Of a stretch of DNA of 64,000 nt, positions 1 through 9,503 are shown piece after piece. The stretch covers positions 186,001-250,000 of the forward strand of contig NZ_JACHCG010000002.1 of assembly GCF_014200595.1 (NCBI RefSeq), written 5' to 3'. Origin of the DNA: Pedobacter cryoconitis. GTDB taxonomy: Bacteria > Bacteroidota > Bacteroidia > Sphingobacteriales > Sphingobacteriaceae. A program made the position numbers and the translations under genes. The notes beneath the pieces are model-generated. The model was not told the origin of the DNA, searched no databases, and worked only from the letters and a program-made list of their open reading frames with translations. Position 1 is the stretch's first letter; each line of letters begins with the position of its first letter.

Positions 1-3000
1 GGTGACCGCACAGAATTAAGTGCATTGACAGATAAATTTATTCAATCTGGTGCAATAGCCGGACAAGCGCACCTTGGTTCTGTGAAAACTCAGATCGGAC
101 ACACTAAATGTGCCGCTGGTCTTGCAGGTTTGATTAAAGCATCCCTGTCCGTTTATCATGGAATCAAACCGCCAACCATCAATCTGAAAAACCCGAATAG
201 CTATTACAATGCAAAAACCAGTCCTTTTGCTTTTCATACCGAAGCAGGATTGTGGACGGAAGAAAAACGTTATGCAGGTGTGAGTGCATTTGGCTTTGGA
301 GGAACTAATTTTCATGCCGTAATTGAGAATAAAAATCCCGTAAATACTTCGGTACCGACCTTGAAAACATGGCCATCAGAGCTTTTTGTTTTCAGAGGTG
401 ACACTTATGAAGAAGCAAAAATTAAATTAACAGCAGTCAAAACATTGTTAGACAGCAACGCACAGGTTGATTTAAAAGATATTGCCTACAGTCTGGCTAT
501 GGCCGATAGTAAACCCATCCAGCTGTGTATTGTTGCAGACCGTCAGGAAGACCTGAATATGAAGGTCGAACTTACCCTTTCCGGTATTGAAAGTAAAGAC
601 ACTTATGCCACTAAAAAAAGAGACGGTAAAGTGGCCTTTATGTTCCCCGGACAAGGTAGTCAGCGTATTAATATGGCAAGAGATCTTTTTGTCATCTTCC
701 CGGCAATGCGCGGTTTATTAAAAGACTTACCAGAATACGAAAAAGTACTGTTTCCAAATGCAGTATTTGATACAGCCTTGCTCAAAGGACAAAAAGAAGC
801 CATCAAAGATACCCGTATGGCCCAGCCTGTATTGGGAATTGTCAACCTGGCTATCGCCAGCTTCCTGAGAGAATTGGGGATTGTACCCGATATGGTTGCC
901 GGACATAGTTACGGAGAATTGCCAGCATTATGTTTTGCTGGTGCATTTGCTGAAGATCAATTGGTACAATTAAGTTCGGCAAGAGCAAAATCTATTCTGG
1001 ATGCCGTGGAAGGTGAAGATACAGGGGCAATGATTGCGGTCAACGCCAAACAGGAAGAGCTGCAAAAAATCATTTCAGGCTTAACTGATATCTATGCAGT
1101 GAATTATAACTCACCGCTGCAATGTGTGCTGGCAGGAACCACACCTGCAATTCAGCAGCTGATGGAAACCCTTAAAGCAGCTAAAATATCTTTCAGAGCA
1201 TTAGAAGTTGCCTGTGCATTCCATAGCCCGCTGGTTGCCAAATCAAAAGAGCTTTATCAGCAGGTATTAGCAGGCGTTCAGTTCAATGATCTGAATTTAC
1301 CAGTATGGTCTAATACTACGGCCAGAGAATATCCTGAGCAAGCCGCACAGATTAAAGAAAGATTGACAGATCATCTGATCAAACCCGTAAAATTTGTAGA
1401 TCAGGTACAGGAAATGTATGCTGCCGGAGCAAGGATCTTCATCGAAGTGGGCCCGGGTAAAGTATTGTCAGGACTGACCAGGGCTTGTTTAGGTAAAGAC
1501 GAAATGCTGCTGCATGCAGAAGATAAAGGTTTGAACAAGCTGACCCATCTTTTAGGTATGCTGGCCAGTTACCTCTCTACCGGACGTACCATCCACATCG
1601 AAAAATTATTTGAAGGCCGCGGCGCGAGATTATTAAATCTCAATGAACCGGCATTGTATAAAAAAAGCCCTACAGTCTGGTTCGTTAACGGCCAGCACGC
1701 AATTCCGTCAAACGGGAAATTACCAGCTAACGGGGCGTTACCTATCATACAACCTATCCAAATGAAAAACAGAGAATTAAGATCAGAATCCTCACAAAAC
1801 GCTCACTCTGCCAGTGATTTGATGATGCAGGAATATCTGAACAGTATGAAATTATTAATTCAGGCACAGCGGGATGTGATGCTTACCTTTTTAGGGCAGA
1901 ATGTTTCTTTTAACCAGGGATTATCTAATCCTGTAGCTTTACCGCAGCCTGTTTTCGCACAACCAGTACCGCAGGCAGCCGCTTACGAAGCAGCGCCGCA
2001 AGCAGTTTTACCACAACCAGTAGCAGTTCAGCAGATAGAACAAAAGGATGTTAAACTTGCCTTATTACAGATTGTAAGTGATAAAACAGGCTATCCGCAA
2101 GAAATGCTGGGTATGGAAATGGATCTGGAAGCAGATCTGAGTATTGACTCTATTAAACGTCTGGAAATTATAGGTGCGCTGCGTACCGAATTAGGAGGCT
2201 TTAGCGGAACTCAGAGTGAAGATACGGTAATGGAGCAGTTAGCCGGTATTAAGACCTTAAACGGGTTGGTTAACTGGATTACTGAAAATGCAGCACCAGC
2301 CAGTACTAATGTATCTGCAACTATCAATATAGAAGTCACAGTCAAAGGAAATCAACCTAAATTTTCAGCAGAAGAGCTCAGAGCAGCGATCCTTTCTGTA
2401 GTGAGCGAGAAAACAGGTTATCCTGAAGAAATGCTTGGAATGGATCTTGACCTGGAAGCCGATTTAAGTATTGACTCGATCAAAAGAATGGAGATCATTG
2501 GTGAACTGAAACTGAAAATTGGCTTTAGCCAGGGACAGGAGCAGGGCGATGATATCATGGAGAAACTGGCAGCCATTAAAACACTGAATGGACTGGTGAA
2601 CTGGATCTCGGAAATTGAATCAGAAACCAATGAAGTACTCACCGAAGCGAAAAAAATCATAGAAGAAACCCTGGTAGACAATTCGAGTCTGGAAAAATTA
2701 TCGAGATTACGTTTTGAACTGACCCCGGCAGCAGTATCTGATATTGAAGCGGCTATCCTTAAAGGACAACGTTTTGCCATCACTGATGACGGTAACGGAC
2801 AGGCTGTCAAGATCAAAAATCTGTTCAAGAAAAGCGGTGCTCTGGTAGATGTTATATCGGCAGGCGATGATTTGGAAAACTACCAGGGACTGATTATCCT
2901 GAATATGTTTACCACAGCAAAGAAATCAAGCATCATAGATCATTTTGCAATGATCAAACAGCTGAATTTTGAAACAGTGAAATGGATTTATATGATTTCT

Positions 3001-4113
3001 GATATCAGAAGTCATCTGAATGACAGCGCTGATGTAGAAATGCTGAGACTTTACCAGGGTTATTCAGGATTCTTCAAAAGTCTGGACAGAGAGTATGAAA
3101 ATACCAAGTGCAGAATTGTAAGCCTGGAAACGAAAATGTCGGGTGAAGCTATCGCTAACATCACCTTGAACGAAATCTTAAACCCTGATAAACCATCGGA
3201 AATTATTTACCACGATCAAAAAAGACAGATCATGGAACTGATTCCCGCAGAATTAATTACCGGGCTTGAAGATTCTCATATCCAGCTGGATAAAGATGCA
3301 GTTGTATTGGTACTGGGCGGTGCCCAGGGAATTACAGCTGAGCTGATGATCCACTTTGCCAAAGACTTCCCTTGTAACTATATCCTGGTTGGCCGTTCAG
3401 CGGACCCGAAATCAGCCGTTCAGGGCGTAGCCGCATCCTTAAAAACAAAAGATGAAATCAGGAGTTTCCTGGTTCAGCAGGGCGAACTTAAAAAACCAGC
3501 TGAAATAGAGCAGGAAACAGCCCGGATTTATAAAAACAATCAAATCCTGCATAGCATCGCCATGCTCGAAAGCGGAGGCTCTAAAGTAGTTTATGAGTCT
3601 ATGGATCTGCGTGATGAAGAAGGCCTGAGCCGCTTCGTTGACAGTGTGTACAAAGAATATGGCCGCATTGATGGCGTAGTACATGGAGCAGGGCTGTTAG
3701 AAGATAAACTGTTCCACAGTAAAACCTCAGAATCTTTTGAACGCGTATTTGATACCAAAGTTACCCCTTTAAGAGTGCTTGCAGAAAAGCTGAAAGCTGA
3801 AACTCAGTTTGTCATTCTCTTTTCAAGTATCGCTTCTGTTTATGGGAACCGCGGACAAACAGATTACGCAGCAGCAAACAGTGTAATGGATAAATATGCC
3901 TGGGCCTTGAAGCAAAAAATTAATGGGAAGGTCCTGGCTATCAACTGGGGGCCATGGAAAGGGGCCGGTATGGTTTCTCCGACACTGGAAAAAGAATACG
4001 AAAGAAGAGGTATCGCGCTCATCCCATTGCAAGACGGTATGGAGACGTTCTTAAATGAACTCAAATATGGAAAAGAAAGCCAGGTACTGATTATGGCTGG
4101 AAATAACTGGTAG
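1..4113 (+). CDS. PUFA-synthase-like type I PKS: KS-AT-ACP-ACP-KR, 5' end outside window
   Basis: The reading frame is open from base 1, so the gene starts upstream of the window. Residues here are counted from base 1. Residues 1-110 are the C-terminal part of a ketosynthase, beginning at GDRTEL just after the first catalytic His motif; the second catalytic His is visible (GHTKCAAG, His34). An acyltransferase follows at about 205-520 (FPGQGSQ, GHSYGE with Ser303, later CAFHS). Two tandem ACPs carry the PUFA-type motif LSIDSIKR (Ser717 and Ser826), about 109 residues apart. A ketoreductase closes the protein, with GGAQGIT near 1106 and Ser1276/Tyr1289 in SSIASVYGN...TDY. The order matches PfaA-type iterative synthases and secondary-lipid synthases, which usually have more ACP repeats. 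It should elongate and ketoreduce an acyl chain in the cytoplasm, working with the next protein 26 bp downstream. The final product is unknown. Confidence 0.93.
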   Translation, partial: GDRTELSALTDKFIQSGAIAGQAHLGSVKTQIGHTKCAAGLAGLIKASLSVYHGIKPPTINLKNPNSYYNAKTSPFAFHTEAGLWTEEKRYAGVSAFGFGGTNFHAVIENKNPVNTSVPTLKTWPSELFVFRGDTYEEAKIKLTAVKTLLDSNAQVDLKDIAYSLAMADSKPIQLCIVADRQEDLNMKVELTLSGIESKDTYATKKRDGKVAFMFPGQGSQRINMARDLFVIFPAMRGLLKDLPEYEKVLFPNAVFDTALLKGQKEAIKDTRMAQPVLGIVNLAIASFLRELGIVPDMVAGHSYGELPALCFAGAFAEDQLVQLSSARAKSILDAVEGEDTGAMIAVNAKQEELQKIISGLTDIYAVNYNSPLQCVLAGTTPAIQQLMETLKAAKISFRALEVACAFHSPLVAKSKELYQQVLAGVQFNDLNLPVWSNTTAREYPEQAAQIKERLTDHLIKPVKFVDQVQEMYAAGARIFIEVGPGKVLSGLTRACLGKDEMLLHAEDKGLNKLTHLLGMLASYLSTGRTIHIEKLFEGRGARLLNLNEPALYKKSPTVWFVNGQHAIPSNGKLPANGALPIIQPIQMKNRELRSESSQNAHSASDLMMQEYLNSMKLLIQAQRDVMLTFLGQNVSFNQGLSNPVALPQPVFAQPVPQAAAYEAAPQAVLPQPVAVQQIEQKDVKLALLQIVSDKTGYPQEMLGMEMDLEADLSIDSIKRLEIIGALRTELGGFSGTQSEDTVMEQLAGIKTLNGLVNWITENAAPASTNVSATINIEVTVKGNQPKFSAEELRAAILSVVSEKTGYPEEMLGMDLDLEADLSIDSIKRMEIIGELKLKIGFSQGQEQGDDIMEKLAAIKTLNGLVNWISEIESETNEVLTEAKKIIEETLVDNSSLEKLSRLRFELTPAAVSDIEAAILKGQRFAITDDGNGQAVKIKNLFKKSGALVDVISAGDDLENYQGLIILNMFTTAKKSSIIDHFAMIKQLNFETVKWIYMISDIRSHLNDSADVEMLRLYQGYSGFFKSLDREYENTKCRIVSLETKMSGEAIANITLNEILNPDKPSEIIYHDQKRQIMELIPAELITGLEDSHIQLDKDAVVLVLGGAQGITAELMIHFAKDFPCNYILVGRSADPKSAVQGVAASLKTKDEIRSFLVQQGELKKPAEIEQETARIYKNNQILHSIAMLESGGSKVVYESMDLRDEEGLSRFVDSVYKEYGRIDGVVHGAGLLEDKLFHSKTSESFERVFDTKVTPLRVLAEKLKAETQFVILFSSIASVYGNRGQTDYAAANSVMDKYAWALKQKINGKVLAINWGPWKGAGMVSPTLEKEYERRGIALIPLQDGMETFLNELKYGKESQVLIMAGNNW

Positions 4114-4139
4114 CTGATCTGTTTTAAACAATATACCTG

Positions 4140-7100
4140 ATGAAGAAAACGGATGTAGCTGTGATTGGAATGTCCTGTATTTTCCCGGGAGCGGGAGATC
4201 TGGATACCTTCTGGAAAAATATTATGAATAAGGTTGATTCTACTCAAGTTGTGCCGCCGGATCGTATTGATCCGGTGCACTTCGATAAAGATTCAACCGG
4301 TGTAGACCGTTTTTATTGCAATAGAGGGGGATTTATACCTGAATACAACTTTGACCCACAACGCTTTGGTATTCTTCCTGTAGCCGTGAATGGTACAGAG
4401 CCGGATCATTTACTGACACTGGATTTGGTTTACCGTGCTTTGGAAGATGCAGGTGTATTTGAAAAAAACACCTCTTTAGAAAAGACCGGTATTATCATTG
4501 GAAAAGGGAATTATGCAGGCCCCGGTGCAACAAGGGCTATTGAAATTGTAAGAACTGGTGAACAGATTGCTGCGGTACTGAAAGATTTACTGCCACAACT
4601 GGGAACTGAAGACATAGAAAAAGTAAAACATGAATTCCAGGCACGTAAAGGCCGTTTCGGCCCGGATACAGCTATGGGATTAATTCCAAACCTGGTAGCC
4701 TCACTCGTTGCTAACCGTTTAAATCTGGGAGGTGTCGCCTTCACCCTGGACGCGGCATGCGCAAGCTCCCTGATTGCCATAGACCATGCGATTCAGGAAT
4801 TGAATAGCGGACGCTGTAATATGGTGATTGCAGGCGGGGTACATGTAGGGCAGAATGCAGCTTTCTGGAGTATCTTTTCCAATTTGGGCGCACTCTCCAA
4901 ACAAGAAAAAATCAAACCTTTTGATACCAGTGCCGACGGTTTAATTATCGGTGAAGGCTGCGGTTTTGTAGTTTTAAAACGGTTAGAAGATGCCGTTCAG
5001 GAAAAAGACCGGATTTACGCTGTACTTAAAGGAGTAGGGGTAAGCAGTGACGGGAGCGGTACCAGTGTGATGAGCCCTTCTGTGAAAGGTCAGCTCAGGG
5101 CAATCACGCAAGCCTGGGAAAATTCAGGATTAGCAGCCAAAGACATCGGTTATATCGAAGCACACGGTACAGGTACACCTTTAGGTGATAAAACAGAACT
5201 GGAAACGCTCACACAGTTTTTCGGCCATAATGCTGACTTACCGAAAGCAGGGATTGGAACTGTGAAATCTAATATCGGCCATGCCATGCCCGCAGCAGGA
5301 ATTGCCGGGCTGATCAAAACCTGTTTAGCCTTATACCATGATATTCTGCCACCAACACTGCACTGTGAAAATCCTTTAGCACAACTCGCACAAACACAAT
5401 TCTCAGCGGTTCAGGAGCCTTTAAGCTGGGAGAAATCCGGATTGCCTAAAATTGCCGGTGTCAATGCCTTTGGTTTTGGAGGGATTAACGCCCATGTGGT
5501 ATTGGAAGGATTTAATGCGCCTAAAAAAGACGAAGTCTTATTGCTGGCACGTGCCACACACGAAGAATTGATCCATGCTTTAGAAAACAACGATTTTAAC
5601 GCTGGCATTGGAAATTACCGGATTGCACTATTCGATCCAACTCCCGAAAGAATTAAAAAGGCAATTAAGATTGCTGCAAAAAATAATCCATGGCGTAATA
5701 AACAAGATATCTGGTATACCAACGAACCGTTAATCAGCAACGGCGGTAAAATCGCCTTTGTATTTCCTGGTCTGGATGGTCTGGCAGGTGGTGAAGTAGC
5801 AAGCGTAACCGATTATTTTAATATCGCAGAAGCGCAGCATACTAAAGCAGAAGGCTTACTGAGTGATGCCTTAAAAACATTGAATAAAAGTAGTGTGCTG
5901 GACATCGCCCTCAAACAATTAGGCGTACAGCCCGATATGAATGCCGGGCACAGCTTAGGGGAATGGCTGGCAGCAAGATCATCAGAACTGGCTGAAGAAA
6001 GCTCTGTTTCCCAATTGCTGAAAGTTCTGAACCCGGAAACTTTTGAGTTAAAAGATTCGAGGTTTATCGCTGTAGGTTGTGGAATAGAACAACTTTTACC
6101 CATCATCGCTAATATCAATGACGTCTATCTTTCTAACGACAATTGCCCGCAGCAGGTTATTTTGTGCGGCAGTAAAAATGCTTTAGAAGAACTAGCCCCT
6201 ATATTAAAAGCAAAACAGATTTTTCATCAGATCTTACCGTTTCAGTCTGGTTTCCATTCTCCGTTTATCGCAGATAAGCTGGAGGTGATCCTGGAAGGGA
6301 TGAAAGATATGCAATTCCGTAAAACAACCACACCATTGTGGTCGGCTACTACGCTGGAACTTTATCCGGAAGGCTTTGAAGCCATCCGTCAATTGAGTGC
6401 AGAACACCTGATTAAACCGGTGCGTTTCCGGGAATTGACAGAAAAACTCTATGAACAGGGTGCAAGAGTATTTATACAGATCGGATCGGGTGGATTAGTT
6501 GGTTTTATCGATGATACCCTGAAAGGAAAAAACTTCAGTACCATCTCTTCCAACGTGCCTGTCAGATCAGGAATCACTCAACTGCAACGCGTAATCGCAG
6601 CTCTGTTTGTAGAAGGCAAAGAAACAGGATTGAACTTTCTCGGACAAATTAAATCCGGCCCTGCTGTAAAAGGCAAAGGGATCAAATTAGAATTGGGTTT
6701 ACCCATGATTACCGGGCTGAACAGCCTGAAAGGGCTGGCAGGGCAATCTTCAGTTTACAGCGCGCCAAATCCTGCGGTCTATGCCAAAGGATTATTAGAA
6801 GATGTAGCTGATCCGGTGATGAAAGCCTTCAATGAAAACGTACTGGAAATGGCAAATATCCAGGCAGAAATACAGCAGCTGTTCAAAGACAGGATCTTGC
6901 AACCTGCAAGTTATCTGAACAGGACAGCAGCTCCCGCAGTAGCTGTACCTGAAGTGTTTACGCCACAGGCACCTCAGGTAGCAGCCACACCTTTAACAAG
7001 AGTACCTTTTGCTGAACAACTGGACATCACACTGGAGAATTGCCCTTACCTGAAAGACCATGCTTTACTCAGACAACCTAAAGACTGGCATTGTGTAGCT

Positions 7101-8444
7101 GATATGGACCCGGTTATTCCGATGACCATGATATTTGAATTGTTTGGAGAAATTGCAGCAGCGAAATCTCCTGGAGAACAGGTTCATAAAATATTGAACA
7201 TCAAAGTTTTTCAATGGATGAATGTGGTCAAGCCTTTCCGCGAAACGATTACTGGTGAATGGAAAGATCAGCAAAAGGTATACCTCAACTTAGAACGTTT
7301 TGCGAATGCAGAAGTTGTACTGGCAGAAAAACTGGGGATACCTGCATCTCAGTCTTTTGATATTGGTAAAATCCTGGACATTCAGCGAACTGCTGAACAA
7401 ATCTATGAAAATCATATGTTTCACGGGCCTGGTTACCAGGGCATCAAATACTTAAAAGCAGTAGGTGAAAAAGGGATCACCGGTATAATTGAAAGTGGTG
7501 CCGGAAAAGGTTCACTGCTGGATAATGCAGGCCAGCTCTTTGGCTTATGGCTGCAACTGATCCTGACTAAAGACCGGATTGCTTTCCCTGTGAAAATACA
7601 GGAAATAGAGTTTTTTGGGAATATGCACGATCAGCAAGGTGAATTTGAATGTACCTGTGTACTGACTGATATAAACGAAGAATTTGCAACAGGTAATTTT
7701 ATCATTAAACGTGATCACCAGGTCTGGGCAATAATCTCAGGCTGGCAAAACAGGAGACTGGAAATAGATGATGCTTTATGGAGCGTGTCTATGTCACCCC
7801 TGCATAACCGTTTATCCAAAGAGATTGCACCGGGTATTTTTATGTTTCACAATGCTTATTCAAGAGTAGTTTCCTGGGATTTCATTCTGAAACGTTATTT
7901 CAATCAGGACGAGAAAAAGTATCATAACTCCCTGTTGCCTAACAAAAGGAAAACATGGATGATCAGCCGGGTGGCCGTAAAAGATGCAGTGAGAAATCTG
8001 CTTAACAAAGAAAAACAACATGCCTGTTATCCGATCACCTTTGAAATTAAATCGGACGAGCTGCAAAGGCCTTACCCTCACGGTGGTCAAACTGCTGGTA
8101 TTCATGTTTCTTTAGCACATAAAGGAACTGATGCCGTGGGGGTTGCCTGCCTGAACAGACCAGTAGGTATTGATATTGAAAGTATAGAAGAACGCAGTGC
8201 AGGATTTTTTGAGCTTGCATTTACCGAAACAGAAATGGCTTTACTCAAAGGGCGGGACAAAGCAGAATGGGCAACCCGTTTCTGGACAGCCAAAGAAGCC
8301 TATGGCAAGTACCTGGGCAAAGGCCTGCAAGGCAATCCGAAAGCCTACGTCGTAGAAGAGATTACAGGCGAAGAATTACGGATCAAAGACACAATTATAA
8401 AAACCATTAAACACCATAACTATATAATCGGATGGACGCAATAG
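4140..8444 (+). CDS. Type I PKS: KS-AT-DH with C-terminal phosphopantetheinyl transferase
   Basis: 1434 residues. The ketosynthase occupies about 4-450, with active Cys207 in DAACASSL, then EAHGTGTP and SNIGHAMP, so all three catalytic residues are present and it is not a chain-length-factor copy. An AT-like domain covers about 535-830, with GHSLGE (Ser605) and GFHS. However, the usual FPGQG reads FPGLDG, so the oxyanion-hole Gln is lost and the AT may be impaired or divergent. A double-hotdog dehydratase lies at about 960-1180 (KDHALL in the first hotdog, FHGPGYQG and LLDNAGQ in the second). Residues from about 1240 form a 4'-phosphopantetheinyl transferase (VGIDIES with Asp1345, then FWTAKEAYGK). 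KS-AT-DH-PPTase with no ACP of its own implies that it acts on the tandem ACPs of the upstream protein, dehydrating the hydroxyacyl chain and activating the ACPs. The fused PPTase recalls enediyne PKSs. Its stop overlaps the next gene by 13 bp. Confidence 0.93.
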   Translation: MKKTDVAVIGMSCIFPGAGDLDTFWKNIMNKVDSTQVVPPDRIDPVHFDKDSTGVDRFYCNRGGFIPEYNFDPQRFGILPVAVNGTEPDHLLTLDLVYRALEDAGVFEKNTSLEKTGIIIGKGNYAGPGATRAIEIVRTGEQIAAVLKDLLPQLGTEDIEKVKHEFQARKGRFGPDTAMGLIPNLVASLVANRLNLGGVAFTLDAACASSLIAIDHAIQELNSGRCNMVIAGGVHVGQNAAFWSIFSNLGALSKQEKIKPFDTSADGLIIGEGCGFVVLKRLEDAVQEKDRIYAVLKGVGVSSDGSGTSVMSPSVKGQLRAITQAWENSGLAAKDIGYIEAHGTGTPLGDKTELETLTQFFGHNADLPKAGIGTVKSNIGHAMPAAGIAGLIKTCLALYHDILPPTLHCENPLAQLAQTQFSAVQEPLSWEKSGLPKIAGVNAFGFGGINAHVVLEGFNAPKKDEVLLLARATHEELIHALENNDFNAGIGNYRIALFDPTPERIKKAIKIAAKNNPWRNKQDIWYTNEPLISNGGKIAFVFPGLDGLAGGEVASVTDYFNIAEAQHTKAEGLLSDALKTLNKSSVLDIALKQLGVQPDMNAGHSLGEWLAARSSELAEESSVSQLLKVLNPETFELKDSRFIAVGCGIEQLLPIIANINDVYLSNDNCPQQVILCGSKNALEELAPILKAKQIFHQILPFQSGFHSPFIADKLEVILEGMKDMQFRKTTTPLWSATTLELYPEGFEAIRQLSAEHLIKPVRFRELTEKLYEQGARVFIQIGSGGLVGFIDDTLKGKNFSTISSNVPVRSGITQLQRVIAALFVEGKETGLNFLGQIKSGPAVKGKGIKLELGLPMITGLNSLKGLAGQSSVYSAPNPAVYAKGLLEDVADPVMKAFNENVLEMANIQAEIQQLFKDRILQPASYLNRTAAPAVAVPEVFTPQAPQVAATPLTRVPFAEQLDITLENCPYLKDHALLRQPKDWHCVADMDPVIPMTMIFELFGEIAAAKSPGEQVHKILNIKVFQWMNVVKPFRETITGEWKDQQKVYLNLERFANAEVVLAEKLGIPASQSFDIGKILDIQRTAEQIYENHMFHGPGYQGIKYLKAVGEKGITGIIESGAGKGSLLDNAGQLFGLWLQLILTKDRIAFPVKIQEIEFFGNMHDQQGEFECTCVLTDINEEFATGNFIIKRDHQVWAIISGWQNRRLEIDDALWSVSMSPLHNRLSKEIAPGIFMFHNAYSRVVSWDFILKRYFNQDEKKYHNSLLPNKRKTWMISRVAVKDAVRNLLNKEKQHACYPITFEIKSDELQRPYPHGGQTAGIHVSLAHKGTDAVGVACLNRPVGIDIESIEERSAGFFELAFTETEMALLKGRDKAEWATRFWTAKEAYGKYLGKGLQGNPKAYVVEEITGEELRIKDTIIKTIKHHNYIIGWTQ

Positions 8445-8740
8445 CAACGAACAGGCAACTAAATAACAACGAAATCTTTGACTTGATGAAGCAATTCATT
8501 ACAGAAGTTATCGGAGAAGAATTTGTGGAAGAAATGGACATTACACCACAGAGTTCTTTTACCAAAGATCTGGAAATGGACAGTATAGAAATTGTATCCT
8601 TCTCTGAAAAGATAAAAACACACTTTGGTGAACAGATCGATTTTACGGGATGGTTATCCGCAATGGATCTGGATCAGCTAATTAACCTGAACCTGGAAAT
8701 GATCATTAATTATATACACGAATGCCAGTCATCCAGGTAA
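8432..8740 (+). CDS. Free-standing acyl carrier protein
   Basis: 102 residues with a single ACP fold. The attachment site is LEMDSIEIVSFSEKI, whose Ser would receive phosphopantetheine. The start overlaps the end of the PKS gene by 13 bp and the stop overlaps the hydrolase start by 19 bp, so the three are almost certainly co-translated. The built-in transferase of the preceding protein is the obvious activating enzyme. A discrete ACP beside a type I synthase often supplies a starter unit or accepts the finished chain for release or transfer to a tailoring enzyme; which applies here cannot be told from sequence. The acidic helix II and length are ordinary for the family. Confidence 0.9.
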   Translation: MDAIATNRQLNNNEIFDLMKQFITEVIGEEFVEEMDITPQSSFTKDLEMDSIEIVSFSEKIKTHFGEQIDFTGWLSAMDLDQLINLNLEMIINYIHECQSSR

Positions 8741-9483
8741 ATCAAAGAGAAGTGCACATCCAGGAATTGAATAAAGGGGCGGCTGAAACTGTTCTTTTAA
8801 TTCATGGGATGTTCAGCAATCTTTCTGTTTATTATTTTAATATCGCCCCGGTACTGGCCGAACATTTCCATGTGGTGATGTACGATCTGAAAAGCCATGG
8901 AATGAGTGAGCGTGTGCTGGAAGGTTATGACCTGAACAGTATGACTGATGATCTCTGCGCGCTGATGGACGTATTGAAACTGAAAAAAGTGCATCTGGCA
9001 GGTTATAGTTTCGGAGGTCTCATTGCTTTAAAAATGGCAATGCGTTTCCCTGAAAAATTAGGCAAACTGGTGATCATTGAGGCGCCCGATCCGAATGATG
9101 AAAAAACCCGCGGTATTATTGATGATTACAGCAGAGAATTCCTGGAGCACTACGTAGAGAATTTTACAGATACCACGAAGGTGAAAATGGGGAAAAGACA
9201 AATGGAACGTAACCACCGGATGTATGAATATCTGTTTTACCAGACCAGTATCAAGGATGATATGATTCTGGAAAGCGGATTTTTCAGTACGCCAGAAATG
9301 AATGCACTGGAAAAGGATACGCTTTTACTCTATGGATCAGCCTCTAATTGTTTGCAGGCAGGAAAACAACTGAATAAACTGATCAGCAGATCCGACCTGA
9401 TCCCGCTTGACGGTGATCATAATATCCCGATTCAAAAACCAGAAATGGTTGCAAATATTGTAGCCGGGTTTTTTATAAACTAA
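8722..9483 (+). CDS. Alpha/beta hydrolase, possible chain-releasing esterase/thioesterase
   Basis: 253 residues, cytoplasmic, with no signal peptide. The fold markers are HGMFSN (oxyanion loop), DLKSHGMS, the nucleophile elbow GYSFGG and a C-terminal catalytic His in LDGDHN. The aspartate is probably in the stretch before it (LLLYGSAS). Length and motifs fit the general alpha/beta hydrolase_1 family, which includes esterases, type II thioesterases and lipid hydrolases, so the exact reaction is open. It overlaps the ACP gene and is followed after 20 bp by the glycosyltransferases, so its most economical role is release of the polyketide from the ACP or hydrolysis of an intermediate. That role is inferred from position only. 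Confidence 0.85.
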   Translation: MPVIQVNQREVHIQELNKGAAETVLLIHGMFSNLSVYYFNIAPVLAEHFHVVMYDLKSHGMSERVLEGYDLNSMTDDLCALMDVLKLKKVHLAGYSFGGLIALKMAMRFPEKLGKLVIIEAPDPNDEKTRGIIDDYSREFLEHYVENFTDTTKVKMGKRQMERNHRMYEYLFYQTSIKDDMILESGFFSTPEMNALEKDTLLLYGSASNCLQAGKQLNKLISRSDLIPLDGDHNIPIQKPEMVANIVAGFFIN

Positions 9484-9503
9484 TTCAACCTTATACGCAC
9501 GCT

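Noticed and set aside
2418..2828. 136-residue minus-strand frame rich in serine
   Set aside because: Antisense shadow of the ACP-coding stretch.
3864..4280. 138-residue minus-strand frame over the PKS junction
   Set aside because: Shadow of the two PKS genes; no family features and low-complexity composition.
1..8444. Calling the first two proteins an EPA/DHA PUFA synthase
   Set aside because: Only two ACPs, a fused PPTase, no PfaB/PfaD in view, and downstream glycosyl- and acyltransferases argue for a secondary lipid instead.
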